Positions 23,087-31,253 of a DNA stretch of 34,236 nucleotides are shown here, in pieces (positions within the stretch are counted from its first letter, which is position 1; each line of letters opens with the position of its first letter). The stretch is from positions 1 through 34,236 of the forward strand of contig CAMCXF010000037.1 in NCBI GenBank assembly GCA_945883235.1, in the 5' to 3' direction. This DNA is from Phenylobacterium deserti. GTDB taxonomy: Bacteria > Pseudomonadota > Alphaproteobacteria > Caulobacterales > Caulobacteraceae. The notes below the pieces were generated by a model. The model was not told the origin of the DNA. It saw nothing but the letters and a program-made list of their open reading frames with translations, and did not search any database. A program made the position numbers and the translations under genes.

Positions 23087-24048
23087 CGGCGGACGCTTCC
23101 GTCCTCATCGCCGCTGACGCACCGCGCTCAGCCCGCGGCACGGGCCTGGACCGGGCGTTCGAGATCCTGTGCTTTACGGCCGCGACGTTCCTACTGGCGG
23201 CGCTGGGCGGCCTGATTGTTTCCCTGATGATCGGCGGCTGGCCCGCATTCGCTCACTTCGGCATCGGATTTTTCTTCAGTGCCGAATGGGATCCGGTGAA
23301 GGAAATCTATGGTGCCGCCGGTGCCGTGACCGGAACTCTGGTTACGGCCACCCTGGCACTGATATTCGCGCTGCCGCTGGCATTGGGCGTGGCTATTTTC
23401 CTGGTGGAGCTATGCCCCTCGCGCTTGCGTCGCCCCATCGGGACGGCAGTTGAGCTTTTGGCGGGTATTCCGTCCATCGTCTATGGCATGTGGGGCCTGT
23501 TTGTTTTCGCCCCATGGTTTTCCAAGCACGTCCAGATGCCGATCATGATGTCGGCCGAACCGGGGACACTTTGGGAGACGCTGACCACCGGCGTGCCGAA
23601 CGGGTCGGGTATCCTATCCGCCTCCCTCATCCTGGCCGTGATGATCCTGCCGTTCATGGCCGCGACCTTGCGCGAGTTGTTTCTGACCATTCCGCCGCAG
23701 GTGCGGGAGAGCGCCTATGGTCTGGGATCCACGACGTTTGAAGTGATCGACAAGGTCAGTCTGCCTTACATCCGCACCGGAGCGATCGGGGCCGTGATGC
23801 TTGGTCTTGGCCGGGCCTTGGGCGAGACCATGGCGGTTACGTTCATCATCGGCAATTCCCATGGGTTCCCGACCTCGATGTTTGCGTCGGGGTCAACTAT
23901 TGCTTCGACCATCGCCAATGAGTTCGCCGAGGCGACCGGCGTACTGCACACCTCGTCTTTGATTGCGCTGGGCCTGGTGCTCTTTGTGATCACCTTCATC
24001 GTGCTGGCCCTGGCACGGGTGCTCATTGGAAAGCAGGCGAACCTGTGA
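23083..24048 (+). CDS. pstC: Phosphate ABC transporter permease PstC
   Basis: The 321-residue inner-membrane protein has six or more hydrophobic helices and a BPD-transport permease domain with the EAA-type loop (RESAYGLGSTTFEVIDKVSLP, then GLGRALGETMAV). A PstC-typical segment 'GIPSIVYGMWGLFVF' is also present. With PstA it forms the phosphate channel. The ATG overlaps the pstS stop, and its TGA overlaps the pstA GTG (GTGA). The length is normal for the family. Confidence 0.93.
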   Translation: MTADASVLIAADAPRSARGTGLDRAFEILCFTAATFLLAALGGLIVSLMIGGWPAFAHFGIGFFFSAEWDPVKEIYGAAGAVTGTLVTATLALIFALPLALGVAIFLVELCPSRLRRPIGTAVELLAGIPSIVYGMWGLFVFAPWFSKHVQMPIMMSAEPGTLWETLTTGVPNGSGILSASLILAVMILPFMAATLRELFLTIPPQVRESAYGLGSTTFEVIDKVSLPYIRTGAIGAVMLGLGRALGETMAVTFIIGNSHGFPTSMFASGSTIASTIANEFAEATGVLHTSSLIALGLVLFVITFIVLALARVLIGKQANL

Positions 24049-24920
24049 CCGCCTTTGCCCCCCAACGCCTGTCTCGCACTATTGCAGAGGGCGCCTTCCT
24101 GGCGTTCTGCTGGGTGGCTGCCGCCGTCGCACTGCTCGCCCTCACTGCAATCATGTGGTCGTTGGTAAGCCAGGGTATCGGCGGCTTCTTCAAGCCGGAC
24201 GGCAGCGGTCTCGATCTCAATATCTTCACGATGTCCACGCCGGCACCCGGCTCGGAAGGTGGCCTGCTCAACGCCATCATGGGTTCGCTGATGATGTGCG
24301 CAGCAGCCATGCTCGGCGCCGTGTTTGTCGGCGTCCTGGCCGGCACATGGCTCTCCGAGTTTGCGCGGGATAGCCGCTACGGCAAAATCGTTCGCTTCCT
24401 CAACGATGTGCTGTTGTCGGCACCGTCCATCCTGGTCGGCTTGTTCGTCTATGAGATTCTGGTCGCACCCCTGAAGGGGTTCTCTGGTTTCGCCGGTGCC
24501 GTCGCATTGGGTTTGATTGCTGCGCCGGTTATCACCCGGACAACTGAGGATGTTCTGCGTCTTCAGCCGACCGCGCTGCGCGAAGCCAGTGTAGCCCTGG
24601 GTGCACCGGTGTGGCGCACGATCCTGGCGGTGATCTGGAAGTCGGCGCAGGGCGGCATGCTGACCGGTGCTCTGCTGGCCTTTGCGCGGATCAGCGGCGA
24701 GACCGCTCCATTGCTATTCACGGCCCTGAACAATCAATTCCTCAGCCTCGACATGACCAAGCCTACGGCCAATCTGCCGGTGGTGATCTTCAACTTCGCG
24801 CTCAGCGCTTACGATGACTGGCGCCGCCTCGCCTGGGCAGGTGCCTTGTTGATCGCCGCCACGGTTCTGACGGTGACCATCATCGCACGCCTGCTCGCCC
24901 AGGAGCCGCGTCGCTCATGA
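24045..24920 (+). CDS. pstA: Phosphate ABC transporter permease PstA
   Basis: The 291-residue permease has six hydrophobic helices, the PstA signature '[16 protein letters not shown]' and the EAA loop ([15 protein letters not shown], then [15 protein letters not shown]). It pairs with PstC in the inner membrane. The GTG start overlaps the pstC stop, and the TGA overlaps the pstB ATG, so the three transporter genes are translationally coupled. Confidence 0.93.
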   Translation: MTAFAPQRLSRTIAEGAFLAFCWVAAAVALLALTAIMWSLVSQGIGGFFKPDGSGLDLNIFTMSTPAPGSEGGLLNAIMGSLMMCAAAMLGAVFVGVLAGTWLSEFARDSRYGKIVRFLNDVLLSAPSILVGLFVYEILVAPLKGFSGFAGAVALGLIAAPVITRTTEDVLRLQPTALREASVALGAPVWRTILAVIWKSAQGGMLTGALLAFARISGETAPLLFTALNNQFLSLDMTKPTANLPVVIFNFALSAYDDWRRLAWAGALLIAATVLTVTIIARLLAQEPRRS

Positions 24921-25726
24921 ACGCCCAAGTCGACACCCCGCCGGAAACCGCCGTCCTGGAAATACCGCCCGAGACCGTCAAGCTCTCGATCCGCGATCTC
25001 GACTTCTTCTATGGTGGGAAACAGGCGTTGTTCGGCGTCAATGTGTCGTTCGCTGCCAACGCGGTGACGGCGCTGATCGGTCCCTCAGGGTGCGGCAAGT
25101 CCACACTGCTGCGGACGCTGAACCGGATGTACAGTCTCTATCCTGGCCAGAAAGCCACGGGGCAGGTGTTGCTGGACGGCGAGGATATTCTGGGGTCCCG
25201 TGTGAATGTGGCGGCGTTACGAGCCCGCATCGGCATGGTGTTCCAGAAGCCAACGCCGTTCCCGATGTCGATCTTTGACAATGTCGCCTATGGCGTGCGC
25301 CTCTATGAAAAGATGTCGAAGCCGGACCTGGCCAACCGGGTCGAAGAGTCGCTGCGTCGCGCAGCCCTCTGGGATGAGGTCAAAGACAAACTCAAGGACT
25401 CCGGGCTCAGCCTCTCTGGCGGCCAGCAGCAGCGCCTCTGCGTCGCCCGCGGTATCGCGGTAAAGCCAGAAATCCTGCTGCTGGATGAGCCTGCCTCGGC
25501 CCTGGATCCGATCTCCACGGCGCGTCTCGAGGAGACAATTGCCGCCCTCAAGACTGAGTACACCGTGGTAATCGTCACCCATAACATGGGCCAGGCTGCG
25601 CGTCTGTCGGACCATACCGGCTTTATGTACCTGGGCCAGCTGGTCGAGTTCGGCGAGACGGAACAGCTCTTCACCAACCCGGTCACCACCCGGGCCCGCG
25701 ACTACATCACCGGCCGGTTCGGGTAG
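24917..25726 (+). CDS. pstB: Phosphate ABC transporter ATP-binding protein PstB
   Basis: The 269-residue cytoplasmic ATPase has Walker [10 protein letters not shown] (about 55-63), signature LSGGQQQR, Walker [13 protein letters not shown] and an H-loop histidine in IVTHNM. The PstB-typical '[23 protein letters not shown]' Q-loop region and length support the substrate. It powers PstCA. The gene overlaps pstA by 4 bp and is followed by phoU2 after 11 bp. Confidence 0.95.
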   Translation: MNAQVDTPPETAVLEIPPETVKLSIRDLDFFYGGKQALFGVNVSFAANAVTALIGPSGCGKSTLLRTLNRMYSLYPGQKATGQVLLDGEDILGSRVNVAALRARIGMVFQKPTPFPMSIFDNVAYGVRLYEKMSKPDLANRVEESLRRAALWDEVKDKLKDSGLSLSGGQQQRLCVARGIAVKPEILLLDEPASALDPISTARLEETIAALKTEYTVVIVTHNMGQAARLSDHTGFMYLGQLVEFGETEQLFTNPVTTRARDYITGRFG

Positions 25727-25737
25727 GGACGATCATC

Positions 25738-26406
25738 ATGGAACACACCGTAAGGGCGGTCGACATCGATCTGGACGGCCTGGCCAAGGACGTGGCGGCC
25801 ATGGGTGACCTGGCGGTGGCGCAGGTGCGGGCGGCGGTTGATGCCTTTCAGCGTCACGATCTGGCGATGGCTGCCAAGGTTGTTCGCGCGGACGATGCGC
25901 TGGATATTCAGGATGATGAGATCGAGAAGCGCGCCATCCGGTTTATCGCTCTTCGCCAGCCGATGGCCGATGACCTGCGTCGCCCCATCGCGGCCATGAA
26001 GACCGCCATGCAGCTTGAGCGCTGCGGTGATCTGGCCAAGAATATCGCGAAGCGGGTTGGACGCATGTCAGCGCCCGCCGAGTCAGCCCAGATGACGGCC
26101 GTCGCAGAACTGGGGCAACTCGTCGCCGATCGCTTGGCCGAGGTGATCGACGCCTTTCGCGAGGGTGACGCTCAGGGGGCCCACGCCGTCTGGATCAATG
26201 ACACTGAAATTGATGAACGCCACGATGCGGTGCTCAAGCAAATTGTCGCCGCGATGATGGCAGCGCCGGCTTCGGTGAGCGACGGCACGCATTTGTTGTT
26301 CATCGCCAAGAACCTTGAGCGGATCGGCGATCATGCCACCAACATAGCCGAGCTTGTCTATTATCAGATCACCGGCGGCGAATTGGCTGATCGTCCAAAA
26401 CTCTAG
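25738..26406 (+). CDS. phoU: PhoU phosphate-signalling regulator (second copy)
   Basis: The 222-residue helical protein has the same two PhoU metal motifs as the first copy: QLERCGDLAKNIAKR (about residue 92) and NLERIGDHATNIAE (about 190). Its place at the end of pstSCAB is the classical one, so this copy is the more likely PstB/PhoR coupling partner. The copy between phoR and phoB may have a specialised role. It begins 11 bp after pstB and closes the Pho-controlled operon. Confidence 0.93.
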   Translation: MEHTVRAVDIDLDGLAKDVAAMGDLAVAQVRAAVDAFQRHDLAMAAKVVRADDALDIQDDEIEKRAIRFIALRQPMADDLRRPIAAMKTAMQLERCGDLAKNIAKRVGRMSAPAESAQMTAVAELGQLVADRLAEVIDAFREGDAQGAHAVWINDTEIDERHDAVLKQIVAAMMAAPASVSDGTHLLFIAKNLERIGDHATNIAELVYYQITGGELADRPKL

Positions 26407-26474
26407 TCGCTTCTCGCTTGCCACAGGCTGGGCGGGGCTTTGAATTGCCGCTCAGGTCAGCAAAGGGCAGCGAC

Positions 26475-27653
26475 ATGGCGGTGGCAAGCTTGAGATTGGC
26501 AGACCGCCGAGGCTTTCTGGGGCAATCCCTGGCTATAGGCAGCGTGGGTCTGCTGGGGGGCTGCGCGAGCACCGCGTCCGGGCCAGGCAAGCCTGGTTTC
26601 CTACCAGCAACCGGTCTCGTTCCGATGCGAGCCGGTAGCGAGCGGATCATGAACATTACCGTCTGTCTGCGCCCCTTCAGAGTGGCCGGGCCGCGCCTGG
26701 ACGCCGAGACGTTGGGCGACAAGCTGGTGGTTCATAACTATGGCCATGGCGGCAGTGGATGGTCGCTGTGCTGGGGATCTGGTCAGCTTGCTGTGAAAAC
26801 AGCATTGGCCGGTGGCGAAATTGACATCGCCGTCATCGGTTGCGGTGCTCTCGGGCTGGCCGCAGCGACCCTGGCCCAGCGCGCCGGGGCACGGGTCACC
26901 ATCTACGCCAAGGAATGGATGCCGGAGGTCAGGTCCGCGCGCGCCACCGGAATCTGGTCCCCTGATTCGCGGATCGCTTTAGCCGGATCCGTCGGTCCGC
27001 AGTTTCCCGCGTTCTGGGAAAACATGGCGCGAGCATCGTTCCGGGTCCACCAGCGATATCTGGGCTTCGCGGACGCGCCAGTTGAGTGGACAGATCGGTA
27101 CACCCTTTCGGACACCGCGTTTTCCGGACCGCCTGCGGATCCAATCGGCTTCGCGCATTACGCGTCTAGGGTCCAGGACCTGACGCCGCCTGTCGAGGAC
27201 ATGGATAGGAAGAGCCACCCCTTTGCAGTCCCCTATGCGCGTAGAACCAGCCTGCCTATGTTCAACATCACGGCGTACGGGCACGTCCTGCTATCGGATT
27301 TTCTTCAGGCGGGAGGGCGCATCGAAACGGTCGAGTTCCACACGCCTGCTGACCTGACGCGCCTGAAGCAGAAAGTGGTGATCAATTGTACCGGCTATGG
27401 CGCTCGGGCTCTCTGGAAGGACGAAACCATTGTTCCGGTCAGGGGCCAGATCGCATGGCTGGTTCCGCAGCCGGAAGTTCACTATGGCGTCTATTACCGC
27501 GGCATCAGCACGCTTTCGCGTCGCGACGGGATCGTAGTCCAGCGTACGGGCACCGACGAATCCTATGGATTTAATGACGCCAACGAGCAACCGGACAGGG
27601 CGGATGCCATCGCGGCGGCGGCAACGATCGCAGGTCTGTTTCCGAAGGCGTGA
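26475..27653 (+). CDS. FAD-dependent oxidoreductase (D-amino-acid-oxidase type) with Tat lipoprotein signal
   Basis: The 392-residue protein starts with a twin-arginine signal (DRRGFLG, Arg11-Arg12), a hydrophobic stretch and a lipobox LGGC with Cys30, so it should be exported folded and lipid-anchored outside the cytoplasm. The rest is a DAO-fold oxidoreductase: a dinucleotide motif VIGCGALGLAAA near residue 139, VINCTGYGARAL, then PVRGQIAWL, typical of D-amino-acid oxidases and related amine oxidases. The ATG at 26475 was chosen because it places the signal peptide at the N-terminus; the frame runs 19 codons further upstream. It follows phoU2 by 68 bp with no terminator seen, so read-through from the Pho operon is possible. 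It is convergent with the transglutaminase gene. The substrate is unknown. Confidence 0.8.
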   Translation: MAVASLRLADRRGFLGQSLAIGSVGLLGGCASTASGPGKPGFLPATGLVPMRAGSERIMNITVCLRPFRVAGPRLDAETLGDKLVVHNYGHGGSGWSLCWGSGQLAVKTALAGGEIDIAVIGCGALGLAAATLAQRAGARVTIYAKEWMPEVRSARATGIWSPDSRIALAGSVGPQFPAFWENMARASFRVHQRYLGFADAPVEWTDRYTLSDTAFSGPPADPIGFAHYASRVQDLTPPVEDMDRKSHPFAVPYARRTSLPMFNITAYGHVLLSDFLQAGGRIETVEFHTPADLTRLKQKVVINCTGYGARALWKDETIVPVRGQIAWLVPQPEVHYGVYYRGISTLSRRDGIVVQRTGTDESYGFNDANEQPDRADAIAAAATIAGLFPKA

Positions 27654-27689
27654 CCGGGTCACACTGTCGGTCTGTAAGGCGTTGCGACG

Positions 27690-28676
27690 CTATTGCTGTT
27701 GTTGCTGCATTTCGTGGCGGCGCTTTTCCTCATACGCGGCGACGTTGGGCTGCACGCGGCGTGACGGTGTCGGCCCCCGCCTGGACACGCGCATGAATTC
27801 TGGATCGTTGATTGTACCACGGGCTTTCCGGACCGAAACTCCGACGTCGAGCGCGCTCTCGGTCCCGCCTTTGTAGACGCCGCGTGAGGGCGGCACGTCT
27901 GAATAGTCGCGGCCGACCGCGCAGGTGATGTGTCGCTCGCCGACAATGGTGTTGTTGGTCGGATCTAGCCCAAACCAGCGCAGGCTGGGCAGGAATACCT
28001 CGACCCAGGCATGGGTGGCGTCTGGATCGGACCGGTCGCCGTGTTTGCGGTCGGTGAACAGGTAGCCGGAGACGTAGCGGGCCGGGATTCCCCATGATCG
28101 GCAGATGGCAATCATCACATGCGCAAAATCCTGGCAGACGCCCTTCCTGGATTTAAGCACGTGATCAATGGGGCTGTCGGCACGGGTGACGCCGGTCTCG
28201 TAAGCGAATGAGTCGTAGATCGTCTCGTTGAGCGCCAGCAGGGCCTTCAGGGGATCGAGTAGTCTGAGGTCGCCCACGGCGTGGTCGATTTCATACTTTC
28301 GCAGCGACGCTGTTTCCCTGGCAAACCCATGCGGATGCAGGAAGTCAAAGTTTTCGCCCTGCAGAAAATCGGACCTGAGGCGATCCCATTCAACCATATC
28401 CAGATCTTTAGGCAGGCGCGGCGGCGCCTGGCTCTCGACGGCAGCGCGCGCAGTGATCGTGAGCTGATCGTGGGGTTGCGGCACGTCGAAATGGTGGACG
28501 GCGTTTCCGAAACTGTCGGCGTAGGAAAACAGCTGGGAAGGAGGATCCAGGTCCAGATCAAAGCTTATCAGGCGCTGGCGGATACTCTTCTGCGGCTGCA
28601 TCCACACCTCCATGACGCTTTCGCGCACGGGTATTGTGTATTTGTACTGTGTGATGTGGCGGATATCGAGGAGCAC
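27690..28676 (-). CDS. Transglutaminase-like cysteine peptidase family protein
   Basis: The 328-residue cytoplasmic protein has a bacterial transglutaminase-like N-terminal beta domain (about 1-80) and a transglutaminase core. The catalytic triad is visible: Cys181 in SRKGVCQDFAH, His222 in DATHAWVEV and Asp238 in FGLDPTNN. The GTG at 28674-28676 was chosen because AAGGGA sits 6 bp upstream and lies at the stop of the alpha-E gene; the frame extends 28 codons further but overlaps that gene. The protein ends in a five-glutamine tail. It belongs to a conserved triad with the alpha-E and circularly permuted ATP-grasp genes (the Mycobacterium tuberculosis Rv2409c-Rv2411c type). Such enzymes are thought to cleave or transfer amide bonds; the substrate is not known. 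Confidence 0.85.
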   Translation of the reverse strand: MLLDIRHITQYKYTIPVRESVMEVWMQPQKSIRQRLISFDLDLDPPSQLFSYADSFGNAVHHFDVPQPHDQLTITARAAVESQAPPRLPKDLDMVEWDRLRSDFLQGENFDFLHPHGFARETASLRKYEIDHAVGDLRLLDPLKALLALNETIYDSFAYETGVTRADSPIDHVLKSRKGVCQDFAHVMIAICRSWGIPARYVSGYLFTDRKHGDRSDPDATHAWVEVFLPSLRWFGLDPTNNTIVGERHITCAVGRDYSDVPPSRGVYKGGTESALDVGVSVRKARGTINDPEFMRVSRRGPTPSRRVQPNVAAYEEKRRHEMQQQQQ

Positions 28677-28687
28677 GGATAGTCCCT

Positions 28688-29635
28688 TCAGGCCGGCAGG
28701 CGTTCTTCGAGGGGATAGGCGACGAAGGCGTCGTAGAGGCTGCGGTGGATGGCTGAGCACTCGTCCAGCACCGTCTTCAGGAATGGGCTGGCACCCTGAG
28801 CTTCAAGCTCGTCCATATCGGCGTACTGCAAGCGCGCTCGCAGCCGACCGGCGAGGCGGTCCGGCCCCACGCTTCCGGCCATTCCCGAATGGCGAATTAT
28901 GGCGGCAAGATGGGTCTCGATCTGGTGTGTACAGAACCGGATCGACCGCGGGAAATCCTCATCCAGTGTCAGAAACTGCAGGATGAACCGCGGCTGCATT
29001 TCGGCAGTGTAGACGCGCAGATAGGGCTCCAGCGCACACCCCATCCGTAAGACGCTGGTCAGGGCGAAGTGGTCTGTTACCGGCTTGCGCCGACGGCTCT
29101 CACCGAAAACCACTCCAAGTAGGGACCCGATTAGCTGGGCGCGTTCCAGGTAGACACCCAGAAGCAGAAAACTCCAGCCTTCTCCATGGCTCATCGTTGC
29201 GTCGCCGGCGCCCTTGAACAGATGCAGGTCGGCGATGGTGTCGTGCAGGAATTGCTGAGAGCCGTCCCCGAACGAGCGGGTGGCGTCGGGGTCGTTCATG
29301 CGTAGATAGATGAGATTGAGACGTTCCCAAGTTTCTGTGGTGATTTGGTCGCGGACTTGGCGAGCATTCTCGCGAGCATGGGCAATCGATGAGTAAATCG
29401 AAAGGTCGTCGGATCGATCCAGCGCCAGCGACAGGGCGGCTTCGTAGGGCGTCTTGGCCTTTGCCATCTCGGGATCACCGACGGCCGCTATTGCGATGCG
29501 GGCGACCAGGTTCGCCGCCTCGGACCGGTCCAGCGTAGCGTTCAGCATGACATCGGATAGCCGGCACATGTGCTCGGCCCGTTCAACATATCGACCAATC
29601 CAGTAGAGACTGTCGGCCACTCTCGCGAGCATCAT
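28688..29635 (-). CDS. Alpha-E domain protein (DUF403)
   Basis: The 315-residue all-helical protein begins with the characteristic 'MLARVADSLYWIGRYVERAEH' segment of the alpha-E family and is full length. No enzyme activity is established for the family. It is nearly always encoded next to a circularly permuted ATP-grasp ligase, as here, and is presumed to be its partner. The ATG overlaps the stop of the ATP-grasp gene by 4 bp, and the transglutaminase start follows 11 bp after its stop, so the three are one operon. Confidence 0.9.
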   Translation of the reverse strand: MMLARVADSLYWIGRYVERAEHMCRLSDVMLNATLDRSEAANLVARIAIAAVGDPEMAKAKTPYEAALSLALDRSDDLSIYSSIAHARENARQVRDQITTETWERLNLIYLRMNDPDATRSFGDGSQQFLHDTIADLHLFKGAGDATMSHGEGWSFLLLGVYLERAQLIGSLLGVVFGESRRRKPVTDHFALTSVLRMGCALEPYLRVYTAEMQPRFILQFLTLDEDFPRSIRFCTHQIETHLAAIIRHSGMAGSVGPDRLAGRLRARLQYADMDELEAQGASPFLKTVLDECSAIHRSLYDAFVAYPLEERLPA

Positions 29636-31104
29636 CGGGATTTGCCCTTGGATTCCGAAAGCACCCAGGTGTCTTTTGAGCCACCACCTTGGCTTGAGTT
29701 CACAACGAGGGAGCCTTTTTTGAGGGCCACCCGGGTGAGGGCACCCGGCGTGACCGTGATCTTGTCACCGGACAGAATGAAGGGGCGCAGATCAACGTGC
29801 CGCGGTTCGACGGCGCTGTTGATCAGGCAAGGCGCTGTCGACAGCTGGATCGTCGGCTGGGCGATGTAGTTGGCGGGATCCGCCTTCAGTGCGGCGGCGA
29901 ACTCGTCCTGTTGAGCCTTGGTTGAGTGAGGTCCCACCAGCATGCCGTAACCGCCAGAAGCTCCGACGGCTTTGACGACAAACTTGTCCAGATTTGCCAG
30001 CACATGGCTCAGCTGCGCTGGTTCGCGGCACAGATAGGTCTCGATGTTTGGCAGGATGGCGTCTTCGTTCAGGTAGTAGCGGATGATCTCCGGCACGTAG
30101 GCATAGACTGCCTTGTCGTCCGCGACCCCGGTGCCGGGGGCATTGCAGATCACGACGTTGCCGGCGCGGTAGGCATTGAACAGCCCGGCGGCCCCCAGCG
30201 AAGAGTCCCGGCGGAAAGTCAGGGGATCGATGAAGTCGTCGTCGACCCGGCGGTAGATCACGTCGATCCGCCTCAAGCCGGTGGTCGTCCGCATGTAGAC
30301 CATGTTCTCGTGGACCACGAGATCGCGCCCCTCGACCAGCGGCACGCCCATCAGACGCGCCAGGTAGGCGTGCTCGTAGTAGGCGGAGTTGTAGACGCCC
30401 GGGGTAAGTACCGCCACCTGGGGGTTAGGCCGCCAGTCGGCCGCCATGCTCTTCAGCGTGGTCAGCAGCAGGTCCGGATAGCGATCAATCGAGAGCACGC
30501 CGGCACCCCGGAACGTGCCGGGAAACACACGTTTTGACGCTTCGCGGTTGGCCAGCATGTAAGACACGCCGGACGGAACCCGCAGATTGTCCTCGAGTAC
30601 GGCGAATTCGCCGTTCGGCTGGCGGATCAGGTCCGAACCGCAGACGTTGGCGTAAGCCTTGTGCGGCACATAGAGGTTCTGCATCTCCCGCCGGTAGGAC
30701 GGCGCCTGCAGCACAAGTTCGCGCGGCACCACACCATCCATCAGGATTTGCTGTTCGGAATAGATATCCGCCAGGAACATGTTCAGCGCCCGCAGGCGCT
30801 GGATCAGGCCGGCCTCGATCCTGGCCCACTCCGTGGCTGGAATGATGCGCGGCAGAATGTCCGTCGGAATGATCCGTTCCGTCGAACTTTCCGCGCCATA
30901 AACGGTGAACGTGATCCCCTGAAGCAGGAAGAAACGCTCCTGGGTCTTTTGCCGTTCGGCCAGTTCATCCGGCGAGAGGGTCGCAAGCCGCGCATCCAGG
31001 GCTGCATAGTGTTTGCGGACCCGGTCATCGGAGCCCTGCATTTCATCGTAGGGCCTTGCCGGGCCTTCTACATCGACAGTCGGTTCGTCCCGGTTGACGC
31101 GCAC
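29632..31104 (-). CDS. Circularly permuted type 2 ATP-grasp protein (DUF404/DUF407)
   Basis: The 490-residue protein matches the circularly permuted ATP-grasp family: 'PHKAYANVCGSDLIRQPNGEFAVLEDNLRVPSG', then 'LTPGVYNSAYYEHAYLA', 'CNAPGTGVADDKAVYAYVPEII' and 'VVKAVGASGGYGMLVG'. ATP-grasp enzymes activate a carboxylate as acyl phosphate and join it to an amine, so this triad may build a peptide-like compound. The start is uncertain. GTG at 31102-31104 is preferred because AGGATCG lies upstream and a divergent promoter region is then left; a GTG at 31206 in the same frame would add 34 residues with no family resemblance and no clear ribosome binding site. An Anbu proteasome-like gene, which sometimes accompanies this triad, is not seen in the window. 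Confidence 0.88.
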   Translation of the reverse strand: MRVNRDEPTVDVEGPARPYDEMQGSDDRVRKHYAALDARLATLSPDELAERQKTQERFFLLQGITFTVYGAESSTERIIPTDILPRIIPATEWARIEAGLIQRLRALNMFLADIYSEQQILMDGVVPRELVLQAPSYRREMQNLYVPHKAYANVCGSDLIRQPNGEFAVLEDNLRVPSGVSYMLANREASKRVFPGTFRGAGVLSIDRYPDLLLTTLKSMAADWRPNPQVAVLTPGVYNSAYYEHAYLARLMGVPLVEGRDLVVHENMVYMRTTTGLRRIDVIYRRVDDDFIDPLTFRRDSSLGAAGLFNAYRAGNVVICNAPGTGVADDKAVYAYVPEIIRYYLNEDAILPNIETYLCREPAQLSHVLANLDKFVVKAVGASGGYGMLVGPHSTKAQQDEFAAALKADPANYIAQPTIQLSTAPCLINSAVEPRHVDLRPFILSGDKITVTPGALTRVALKKGSLVVNSSQGGGSKDTWVLSESKGKSR

Positions 31105-31253
31105 AATCGATCCTAAGCCGTTGGCCCGAAGTTCCGGGTGAATCCATAAGGTGCTTATGACGCGACCGGAAGCGCCCGCTCGAAATTCATGACGATGTCC
31201 CGTCACATAGCGGTATTGCCTAAGTCTTGGGCATTCTGGTCGGATCGCAACGG

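Noticed and set aside
27703..27720. Trinucleotide-like CTG/TTG run at the transglutaminase end
   Set aside because: It simply encodes the five-glutamine tail; it is too short and imperfect to call a microsatellite.
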